The position numbers were made by a program, and so were the translations under genes. A DNA stretch of 8,521 nt. Source: Klebsiella pneumoniae (GTDB taxonomy: Bacteria > Pseudomonadota > Gammaproteobacteria > Ga0077536). This document shows positions 1 to 6,378 of this stretch, piece by piece. The stretch's first letter is position 1; every line of letters begins with the position of its first letter. The stretch lies in NCBI GenBank assembly GCA_945873015.1, contig CAMCBY010000150.1:1-8521 (forward strand), given 5' to 3'. Under the pieces are notes generated by a model. It saw only the letters and a program-made list of their open reading frames with translations. It did not search any database and was not told the origin of the DNA.

Positions 1-1534
1 TGGCTTGCTGGTTGTAACGGCCCTTGAACAGATTGCCAGCCAGCGGAATATCACCCAGACCCGGCACGGCGCGTGTGGTGTCGCTGCTGGTGTCCGAGAT
101 CAAGCCGCCGATGACGATGGTTTCGCCACTCTGCGCGGGCACCAGCGAGGTCGATTGACGGATATCGAGGTTCGGCGCAGTGCTCTGCACCTGACCGCCG
201 GGACCTATCACCTGCGCGATGCTCGACACGCGCGTAATGACTGGATAGACGTCAATCATGATCCAGCCGTCATTGGAGATCTGCGGGGTCAACCCCAACA
301 CGATGCCTTCGGTCACGATCTGCGGAATGTCGTTGGATGAAATGGTCGCGCCTGCGGTGGTGGTGTTGGTGACCTGCTCGCGACGGAAGAAGGTGCGGTC
401 GGTGCCGACCTTGATCATGCCGGCCTGATTATTGAGCGTGCGGATATGCGGTTGTGAGACCACCCGCACGTCACCCTGCTGTTTGAGCGCATCGATGACG
501 CCCGACAGTCGAATCGCGCCGCTGGTCGCAACGTCGAGCAGCCCCAGGGAAAACACATTGGCGGCCGGCGTCACGCCGCCGGCGGGTTGCGTGACGATGG
601 TTGAAGTATTGAAGTCTATCTGTTTGCCGCTGTGGACTTGCGACATGGCGCGCTGCCAGTCGATGCCGAGTGAAAAATCATTGTTCAACGACACCTCGAC
701 AATGCGCACTTCAATATCCACCTGGCGCTGTACGGCTTCGTTGACGTCGCCGAGATAACGGCCGACTTCGCGCACACGACGCATCTGGTCGGTGACCATG
801 ATGGTGCCGGCAGTGCGATTGACGACCAGACGCGCATTGGGCGAGAGCATGGAGCGCAACTGCACTTCGAGTTCATCCCAGAACGGCACGCTACCCTGCT
901 GGCTGACAGATACGCTGCCGCCCCCCTGCGCGCCAGCGCCGCTGTCGCCGCCACCGCCGTTGTTGCCACTCGCACCGCCACCGCCGCCCGCAGCAGCCCC
1001 GCCGCCGCCCGACGCCGCGCTGGTAGTACTGGATGAAGTCGCCTGGGCTTCGCCCTGGCGCACCACACGAATGTAATCGACGGTAAATGTGCGAGTCGCG
1101 GTGGAACGCACGCGCACCAGACCGCCGTCCCGCTCCCAGTGGAAGCCGAGGCTGCCGAGCATCGCTTCCATCGCCTGATCGAAGGGCAGATCGTGGAATT
1201 CAACATTGATGGAGCCGGTCACGTCTCTGTCGACCACGATATTGAGCTTGTAGGCGCGTGCGAACAGCGCCAACACCTGGTCGATGGGGAAATCACGCGC
1301 GAAAAAACTGTAGAGCTGTTCGGTGGCCTGGGTCGGCAATTGATCGGTGCCGCTGGTCGGCATCACCAGTCGCGCACTGAGCGGCGGCGGCAGCACGGTC
1401 GGTGTGGCCGCCGGTAGCGGCGTGGCGGTGGCGACCGGCGGCGCGACAGGCGCGCTCTGACGTGCCGGCGGTGTGCTGCAGCCCGCCAGCAAAAGCGCGG
1501 CAACGGCACAGGAAAGTGTGCGTGGAGAATTCAT
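1..1534 (-). CDS. mshL: MshL-type lipoprotein secretin, 3' end off the left edge
   Basis: Outer-membrane secretin forming the ring through which the pilus leaves the cell. The frame is open from an ATG at 1532-1534 to the left edge, giving 511 residues. A lipoprotein signal is visible (LLAG-C19, then Ser-Thr, which favours outer-membrane sorting), followed by a Pro/Ala-rich linker (about 21-55), an STN/N0-like domain (about 74-145), a Gly/Ser/Ala-rich insert (about 166-216), an N1-like domain (about 217-265) and the secretin core from about 270. The core includes the family signature VPGLGDIPLAGNLF (490-503) and ETIVIGGL (471-478). There is no AMIN domain, unlike PilQ, and the lipobox plus STN layout fits MshL. 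MshL proteins are about 550 residues, so roughly 40-60 are missing. The start is supported by GAGAGGG 8 nt upstream. It lies 130 nt after the PilP-like gene. The lipid anchor may let it reach the outer membrane without a pilotin (inference). Confidence 0.93.
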   Translation of the reverse strand, partial: MNSPRTLSCAVAALLLAGCSTPPARQSAPVAPPVATATPLPAATPTVLPPPLSARLVMPTSGTDQLPTQATEQLYSFFARDFPIDQVLALFARAYKLNIVVDRDVTGSINVEFHDLPFDQAMEAMLGSLGFHWERDGGLVRVRSTATRTFTVDYIRVVRQGEAQATSSSTTSAASGGGGAAAGGGGGASGNNGGGGDSGAGAQGGGSVSVSQQGSVPFWDELEVQLRSMLSPNARLVVNRTAGTIMVTDQMRRVREVGRYLGDVNEAVQRQVDIEVRIVEVSLNNDFSLGIDWQRAMSQVHSGKQIDFNTSTIVTQPAGGVTPAANVFSLGLLDVATSGAIRLSGVIDALKQQGDVRVVSQPHIRTLNNQAGMIKVGTDRTFFRREQVTNTTTAGATISSNDIPQIVTEGIVLGLTPQISNDGWIMIDVYPVITRVSSIAQVIGPGGQVQSTAPNLDIRQSTSLVPAQSGETIVIGGLISDTSSDTTRAVPGLGDIPLAGNLFKGRYNQQA

Positions 1535-1664
1535 CTGGTCATCCCTCTCGGTGAACGAGTCCCTCAACCCAATAGCGCTATCGGCGCCGGTGGACGGAAG
1601 CTTTAGGGCAGACTGCTGACGCTCGCAGGACCAGGCAGGTGCTGCGCCGGCGGGAGCGCCAGAT
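1535..1664 (-). other. 130-nt intergenic spacer before the secretin gene
   Basis: This is the only gap longer than 20 nt between genes in the window. It holds the secretin ribosome binding site and two short adjacent palindromes, ATAGCGCTAT (1572-1581) and CGGCGCCG (1582-1589). I see no convincing -35/-10 pair, no sigma-54 site and no hairpin followed by a T tract. It may contain a processing site, a weak internal promoter or an operator, but the sequence alone does not decide. Confidence 0.5.
1543..1549 (-). promoter_or_regulatory. Ribosome binding site of the secretin gene
   Basis: Read on the minus strand this is GAGAGGG, ending 8 nt before the ATG at 1532-1534. It is the best Shine-Dalgarno match in the window and fixes the secretin start. 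It fits a gene that is not coupled to its upstream neighbour. Confidence 0.75.
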
Positions 1665-2222
1665 TTAACGGGATGGCAGTTTGAGCAGCAGTGGTGGGTC
1701 GGCCTCGGCGCTGCGCCCCAAGGCGACCGAGGCGTTGTCTATCTTGAGCACCGCGCGCCCCCTGACGCGGTCGCCGACCCGCACCATGTGGCCATCGATA
1801 ACGGCGATATGGGCCGATGGCGTGTTCAGTACCGCTTCCAGCGTCGGCATGACGGGCACACTCGGCACCACCACTGCCGGCACGGGCGCGTTCGGTGTCA
1901 GCACTTCCGGCGCTGCGAGCACGGTCGTGACCGGCTTGCGCAATGGCCCGAAAGGGTCACGCGCCGGCACGCTGTCCCAGCGCAGAGCGGTAGCTTTGAG
2001 TTCATGCTCGGACAAGGGCACGATGGTCAGCGTCTCGGCCGCGCTGGCGTCATCGCCAGGCAACGGCTCACTCACCGTTTCACTCACCACCACCACTTCC
2101 GCCGGCACCTCTTCGCTCAGGCCGCCGGGAAAAAAAATCGTGCGCATCTGCACCCACCACAGCGCGGCCATACTGATCACCAGAGCGGCGACCACCCACG
2201 GGTTGCGCAACAGCTTGTTCAC
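1665..2222 (-). CDS. PilP/GspC/MshK-like inner-membrane alignment protein
   Basis: Bitopic inner-membrane protein of 185 residues, expected to link the inner-membrane alignment complex to the secretin. It has a short cytoplasmic N-terminus, one membrane segment (about 9-25), a linker with the PilP-like DPF motif (89-91) followed by a Pro/Val/Ala-rich stretch (about 97-126), and a small C-terminal beta domain (about 127-183, including IDGHMVRVGDRVRG) that resembles the PilP and GspC homology-region fold. Classical PilP is a lipoprotein, but there is no lipobox here. The layout is that of GspC without its PDZ domain, and MshK has this position in MSHA loci. The start is GTG, overlapping the upstream stop as GTGA, with GAGG 7 nt upstream. 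The family call rests on layout, the DPF motif and gene order; overall sequence conservation in this family is low. Confidence 0.8.
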   Translation of the reverse strand: MNKLLRNPWVVAALVISMAALWWVQMRTIFFPGGLSEEVPAEVVVVSETVSEPLPGDDASAAETLTIVPLSEHELKATALRWDSVPARDPFGPLRKPVTTVLAAPEVLTPNAPVPAVVVPSVPVMPTLEAVLNTPSAHIAVIDGHMVRVGDRVRGRAVLKIDNASVALGRSAEADPPLLLKLPSR

Positions 2223-2977
2223 GGCGAGGCCTCACTGAGGTCAGTCTGCGCGCTTACCAGCGAAGCCGGTTCGTCGCCATCAACGCCCTCGCCCTCGTCG
2301 GGGCTGTGGCTCGGGTCGCCATCGAAACCATCGCGGGTGCGCATCCAGATGCGATATTCGAAATTCATGCGGGTCAGGCCACGCCCCTCACCCTCGCCAA
2401 AGGCGGCCACCAGTTCGCCCGCCCACGGCCCTTCAGCGAGGCGTCGCAACAAGGCCAGGCCGGCAGCATAGGGTTCAGCCTGGCTGTTCTCATGGGCTTG
2501 TACCGTCAGCACCAGCGGCACCGCCAACAGGCCAGGACGGGTGTCGAGATGCTGTTCCTCGTTGACCGTATAGGTCAGCACGATGCCGTTGCTGGCACTC
2601 GCCGCCTGCATCTGATACAGCCAGCTCGCGAGCGTGCCGTAATCGGGGATGAGTCTTTGTTCGGCGGCTTCAATCTGGTCTTCGAGCTTCTGGTACTGCA
2701 GACGTAATACCGTCGCCTTGAGGTCGTCGAGCGCGAGCTGCAGACTCACCTCTCGCTGAACGGCGCTGTTGTATTCGTTCGCGGTCTGCAACTGCATGGT
2801 CATTGACCAGAACACCACGGCCAGCGCTGCAATCAACAAACTGGCGAGCAGCGCTTTGGTGTAGAGATTGCGAGCGAACCAGTCAGCCGCTTCGCTGACC
2901 CGTTGCGCGACACGGATGCGCCAGTCGGCCGGTGGCGTAGCGCGGCCGTCGCGACGTCTTTCAGTGGCAGTCGTCAC
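2219..2977 (-). CDS. PilO/MshJ-like inner-membrane alignment protein
   Basis: Inner-membrane protein of 252 residues, expected to pair with the PilN-like part of the upstream protein in the periplasm. It has a basic cytoplasmic N-terminus (about 1-35), one membrane segment (about 42-60), a coiled-coil-like helical stretch (about 62-110, with heptad-like LALDDLKATVLRLQ) and a mixed alpha/beta region (about 111-212) as expected for the PilO ferredoxin-like fold. It ends in an acidic tail of about 38 residues (215-252, 11 Asp/Glu, no Lys or Arg after Arg215). The frame could be extended upstream to an ATG at 3085, but that would run 108 nt into the preceding gene and add a low-quality N-terminus. 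The GTG at 2975-2977, forming a GTGA overlap, is much more likely. The Shine-Dalgarno is weak (GGAC about 8 nt upstream), as expected for coupled translation. Membership follows from topology and position between PilN-like and PilP-like genes. Confidence 0.82.
   Translation of the reverse strand: MTTATERRRDGRATPPADWRIRVAQRVSEAADWFARNLYTKALLASLLIAALAVVFWSMTMQLQTANEYNSAVQREVSLQLALDDLKATVLRLQYQKLEDQIEAAEQRLIPDYGTLASWLYQMQAASASNGIVLTYTVNEEQHLDTRPGLLAVPLVLTVQAHENSQAEPYAAGLALLRRLAEGPWAGELVAAFGEGEGRGLTRMNFEYRIWMRTRDGFDGDPSHSPDEGEGVDGDEPASLVSAQTDLSEASP
2230..2233 (-). promoter_or_regulatory. Ribosome binding site supporting the GTG start of the PilP-like gene
   Basis: GAGG on the minus strand lies 7 nt before the GTG at 2220-2222, inside the last codons of the PilO-like gene. 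It supports a GTG start at the GTGA overlap. Confidence 0.55.
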
Positions 2978-4359
2978 TTGAGCTGTCCGCGCAACGCAAA
3001 GCGTATCGGGCCGTTGGCGGCTGCACCGCTGCGCAATTGCTGAAGCCAGGTCTGCCGCCAGGTCGGATTGACATGACCATTCCAAGGGGAGTCTTCCAGC
3101 GTCGCGCTCAATTGTTCAAGTGTAGGCAGGGTTGTTTCGAGGCGACTGTCGGCAAAACCCTCAAGGCGGAAGTCCCACCCCTCCTCGCCGCGCCGAATGC
3201 TGGCCTGTGTAAGCGTCAGGCTGGGCGGCAGGTCGCGCGCCACCTGGTGCATGAAGCCGGTCGGCACCGGCACCAGACTGGGCTTGAGTTCCCTGAGACG
3301 CTGCTGTTGTGCACTCAATTGTTCGAACTGGCTGTTGAGCGCGGCGCTTTCGTTTTCGAGCGCGGGCAGATTGGCCTGCGCGATCGCACCACGCCCTGCG
3401 ACGCGCGCATTGAACTGCGCGACCCAGCTCACGCTGACGATAGCCACGCCCCACAGCACCACGGTCGAGAGCATCGCGGCACGGGTCAACGCGCGTTGCG
3501 AGAGCGCGCGTTGCCGAAAGCGCGGGACCAGATTGCCGAGCGGGGTGAGATCGATGCTGCCGGCGGCGCGCGCCCAGGTGAACTCGCTGTCCTCCACCGC
3601 CACCTCGCGCAGCGGCAGTTCCAGCGCCGGTGCCAGTCTGGCGGCAAGCTCGCCATCGGCGGCGAACACACAACTGGCGTCGATGGACTTGCCGATTTTC
3701 TGTTTGGCGAACAGCGCGGTGCGATTGATTTCGAGCAATACGCGTTCATCGGGCGCGTCGTGTTCGCCGATGGCGACGGTGCGCGCAAACACCACACTGC
3801 CATCGGCGCGCAGTACGCACAGCACCGCACGCTCGCGCAGCACCACGGTCGCAATCACCACTTCCTCGGGCGTGCTGCAGGCGGGGCGTGAAATGTTTGC
3901 CACCAGCTCAGCCAGCGGCACTATCGATCGCACCTGCAGGAAGTGCTCTTCGCAGATGCGGATCATCGCATCGACCAGACGCTTGGGTGCAAGATGCAGC
4001 AATACCGAACGGCCAGTCTGGGCACGCTCGTCGGCCACCGCACGATAACTCCACGCGGCGGCCTCGTTGAAAGTCTTATCGCTCTCCACCCGACGCGCCA
4101 CCATGCGTTCGAGATCGGCGGCCGAGGTCGGCGGTGCTTCGAACGACATGTGTCCGCTATCGTCGTTGGCGAAGACCACCGCTATCGGACCGGACGGCAA
4201 GGCCAGCGCGGTGTGCGCAGTACTCACCGCTTCGGCAAAGGCCGCCAGATCGGCAACCGTCTCAGCGGCGTGATAAACCCCCGTGACCTTGCCGCGATGC
4301 ATACGCACCGCGCGAAACTCGCCGAACACCCAACTGATGACACCGACCAGCTTGCTCAT
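2974..4359 (-). CDS. PilM-PilN fusion (GspL-like layout; MshI position)
   Basis: Inner-membrane alignment protein of 461 residues that joins a cytoplasmic actin-like PilM-type domain (about 1-265) to a PilN-type part: a membrane-proximal NLVPRF motif (276-281, resembling the NLLP motif with which PilN binds PilM), one membrane segment (about 294-315), a coiled-coil-like stretch (about 328-358) and a periplasmic alpha/beta domain (about 362-461). The same order, cytoplasmic domain then membrane segment then ferredoxin-like domain, occurs in GspL. The actin-like half looks degenerate: the N-terminus (VGVISWVFGEFRAVRM) lacks a DIGSS-type phosphate loop, and the later VDIGA-type loop is replaced near 169-180, while the following DGSVVFARTVAIG (186-198) keeps PilM-like spacing. 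The start is an ATG overlapping the pilin stop as ATGA, with TGGAG 6 nt upstream. It ends at a GTGA overlap with the PilO-like gene. Confidence 0.85.
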   Translation of the reverse strand: MSKLVGVISWVFGEFRAVRMHRGKVTGVYHAAETVADLAAFAEAVSTAHTALALPSGPIAVVFANDDSGHMSFEAPPTSAADLERMVARRVESDKTFNEAAAWSYRAVADERAQTGRSVLLHLAPKRLVDAMIRICEEHFLQVRSIVPLAELVANISRPACSTPEEVVIATVVLRERAVLCVLRADGSVVFARTVAIGEHDAPDERVLLEINRTALFAKQKIGKSIDASCVFAADGELAARLAPALELPLREVAVEDSEFTWARAAGSIDLTPLGNLVPRFRQRALSQRALTRAAMLSTVVLWGVAIVSVSWVAQFNARVAGRGAIAQANLPALENESAALNSQFEQLSAQQQRLRELKPSLVPVPTGFMHQVARDLPPSLTLTQASIRRGEEGWDFRLEGFADSRLETTLPTLEQLSATLEDSPWNGHVNPTWRQTWLQQLRSGAAANGPIRFALRGQLK

Positions 4360-5162
4360 GGCGCGCTCCACGACCACACCGGCGTGGCCCCCCCGGACGA
4401 GACATAGCTCAGTTCGCGCGCGGCCGTGACCAGCACCGCGCGTTCCAGCGCGCCGCTTGGAAACGGCGGCTTGCGCAGTGACACCTTGCTGCCTTTCAGA
4501 AGATAACGGGTGACGCCGGTACCGCCGCCGGCACCGACCGCCGGTAAGGACACCGTGCCGCCGGCCTCGATGTTGTAGCCGACCGCACTGGTGAATTGAT
4601 TGGTGAGCAATACCGGCAGAAACCAACCGCCGAGGTGTATCCGTTGCACGCGCACGCGCGCGCCTTCCACCACGGTCGCGCCGGCGGTCTGGTTCCAGAT
4701 AGCGTTAAACGCCGCCGCCGTGGTCGGTACGGCCGGCGCATTACGCGTCAAGTCTGACACGATCATGATGCGTGGCGAGATTGGTGCGGTGGTGCGGCCG
4801 TTGGTCTGGGTGTAGCCGGCGAACGCGGTCGCGGCATTGGTGAAGAAACGCGGATCGGCGTAATAGCCGCGGCGAAAGCCGCGTTCATTGAGATTGACCT
4901 TGTTGGTGCTCATGCTGGTCACGCCGGCCAGCGCCGCCACCCAGCCGGCGGTATTGGGAATACGTTTGATGCTGGTGGTATAGGTGTCGAGTGCGCCAGC
5001 GAGCGTGGTGAGATTCTTGCCCTCGGCCTCCATCACCGCTTCGTCGACGGTTTTGACTACGTTCGGCACCAGCACCGCCGCCAGCGTCGAGATAATCGCG
5101 AGCACGCCGATCATTTCAATCAGCGTAAAACCGCGGATGGATGAGAGTCGTGCGCGGCTCAT
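4356..5162 (-). CDS. Type IV prepilin-like protein with a large, unusual C-terminal domain
   Basis: Prepilin of 268 residues. The N-terminus is a clear type III signal: a short basic leader (MSRARLSSIRG) cut after Gly11 by a prepilin peptidase, then FTLIEMIGVLAII with Phe at +1 and Glu at +5 (Glu16), and a hydrophobic helix to about residue 36. Part of the following region (DTYTTSIKRIPNTAGWVAAL, about 59-78) recalls the GspG pattern of Tyr, a turn, Pro, then Gly and a helix. The remaining 190 residues are beta/loop-like with Gly-rich segments (about 200-216) and no cysteine; I do not recognise a named domain. It is longer than most major pilins, so a minor or tip pilin is likely (inference). 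The ATG overlaps the platform gene stop as ATGA; GGCGGG lies about 8 nt upstream. The frame extends further upstream, but only as a shadow of the platform gene. Confidence 0.9.
   Translation of the reverse strand: MSRARLSSIRGFTLIEMIGVLAIISTLAAVLVPNVVKTVDEAVMEAEGKNLTTLAGALDTYTTSIKRIPNTAGWVAALAGVTSMSTNKVNLNERGFRRGYYADPRFFTNAATAFAGYTQTNGRTTAPISPRIMIVSDLTRNAPAVPTTAAAFNAIWNQTAGATVVEGARVRVQRIHLGGWFLPVLLTNQFTSAVGYNIEAGGTVSLPAVGAGGGTGVTRYLLKGSKVSLRKPPFPSGALERAVLVTAARELSYVSSGGATPVWSWSAP
4366..4370 (-). promoter_or_regulatory. Ribosome binding site of the PilM-PilN gene
   Basis: TGGAG on the minus strand, 6 nt before the ATG at 4357-4359, lies in the final codons of the upstream pilin gene. It selects this ATG over longer in-frame upstream starts. 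Confidence 0.65.
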
Positions 5163-6361
5163 CGTCCGAGCCCGCCTATCATGCTCATCAAGGGCAGGAA
5201 AATTGCCATCGCCACCGTGCCGACCAGACTGATTAAAGTCAGCATGACCAGCGGCTCGATGACGCCGAACAGCTTTTTGATGCGGCGCGGAATCTCTTCG
5301 TCCAGATGATGGGAGACATGACCGAGGGCATATTCCATGCGCCCGGTTTCTTCGCCGACTGCGATCATACGTACCAACATGCCCGGGATATCGGCCTGTT
5401 CGCGAAATGCCGTACTCAGCACGCCACCCTGCAAGACGACGTTGAGAGACGCGCCGACCAGTTCGCCGTAGACCCGATTGCCGACCGAGTGTTGACACAG
5501 TTCCAGCGCGGTCGTGATCGGCACGCCCGATTTCAGCAACAGAGCCAATTGATGAGTCAGGCGCGACAGACAAATCATCTGGTTCAGCTTGCCAAACACC
5601 GGCATACGCAACTTGAAGCGGTCGAGTGCGAATGCCACGGCCGGCACACGCTGCAAGGCGAGACGCACAGCACCGACCGTGAGGCCGATACCCACCAAGG
5701 TGACGAGACCGTAGTGCTGCACAAAACCGCCGACACCAATCACGACCTTGGTCACGGTCGGCAATTCGAGGCCGAGTTCAGTCAGGATCGCGGCGAACTT
5801 CGGCACCACAAAACCGAACAGCAACATCATGAACGCGACCAGCACACACAGCACCACAATTGGATAAGTGCTGGCCTGTTTAACGTCCGCCAGCAGGCGT
5901 TGCAGCCATTCGAGATAACGCGCTATCTCACGCAACGACTCGGCCAGATTGCCGCCGTACTCGCCGGCCGCGATGGTGTTGCGGATCTGCTCGTCGAAGA
6001 TTTTCGGATGGCGCGCCAAAGCCTCGCCAAGACTGGTGCCGGTCTCGATATTCAGACGCACGTCGGTCAACACGCGCCGCAATCCTTCTTCCTCGCTCTC
6101 GGCTTCGAGCGTGCGCATGGCTGACACGATGCTCAAGCCGGCGTCGAGCAACACCGCGAGGTTGCTGAACAGTTCGGCGAGATCGGCACGTTTGACGCGG
6201 CTGACTTCTTTGAGCTCATCGGGTTTGCAGGTCTTGGCTTCAACCAGCCAGTAACCAATCGCCTGCAGTTTTTCGGCGAGTGACTGCTCATCGGTCGCTG
6301 CGAGAGTGCCGGCCACCCCGTTGCCGTCCCTGTCGATGGCGCGATATGCAAAATTGAGCAT
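5159..6361 (-). CDS. mshG: MshG/PilC/GspF-type inner-membrane platform protein
   Basis: Polytopic inner-membrane protein of 400 residues, the usual family length. It is the platform that passes ATPase motion to the pilins. Two T2SSF domains are visible, each a cytoplasmic helical bundle followed by membrane segments: the first about 61-185, the second about 263-390. Family motifs are AGEYGGNLAESL (132-143) and the matching AVGEETGRMEYAL (334-346). Membrane helices are at about 167-187, 206-232 and 369-392. A small N-terminal domain (FAYRAIDRDGNGVAGTLAA, 4-22) is typical of GspF. The ATG follows the ATPase stop by 17 nt with no strong Shine-Dalgarno; no other start lies in frame in that gap. 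The name mshG rather than pilC or gspF rests on context. Confidence 0.93.
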   Translation of the reverse strand: MLNFAYRAIDRDGNGVAGTLAATDEQSLAEKLQAIGYWLVEAKTCKPDELKEVSRVKRADLAELFSNLAVLLDAGLSIVSAMRTLEAESEEEGLRRVLTDVRLNIETGTSLGEALARHPKIFDEQIRNTIAAGEYGGNLAESLREIARYLEWLQRLLADVKQASTYPIVVLCVLVAFMMLLFGFVVPKFAAILTELGLELPTVTKVVIGVGGFVQHYGLVTLVGIGLTVGAVRLALQRVPAVAFALDRFKLRMPVFGKLNQMICLSRLTHQLALLLKSGVPITTALELCQHSVGNRVYGELVGASLNVVLQGGVLSTAFREQADIPGMLVRMIAVGEETGRMEYALGHVSHHLDEEIPRRIKKLFGVIEPLVMLTLISLVGTVAMAIFLPLMSMIGGLGR

Positions 6362-6378
6362 GGTGTATGAACCGTCGC

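Noticed and set aside
685..1206. Minus-strand open frame of 173 codons inside the secretin gene
   Set aside because: It is in a different frame from the secretin and has an Arg/Ala/Cys-rich translation; the secretin frame is open from 1534 to the edge with clear family motifs.
1590..1664. Sigma-54 or sigma-70 promoter, or terminator, upstream of the secretin
   Set aside because: A CTGGCGC stretch suggested a -24 element, but no matching -12 GC element follows at the right spacing; no -35/-10 pair and no hairpin with a T tract were found.
3037..3891. Plus-strand open frame of 284 codons opposite the PilM-PilN gene
   Set aside because: Arg/His/Gln-rich, low-quality translation with no recognisable motif; the minus-strand gene fits the operon and has proper start and overlap signals.
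5306..6124. Plus-strand open frame of 272 codons opposite the platform gene
   Set aside because: Composition (His, Gln, Arg) is typical of antisense shadows and it has no ribosome binding site or domain.
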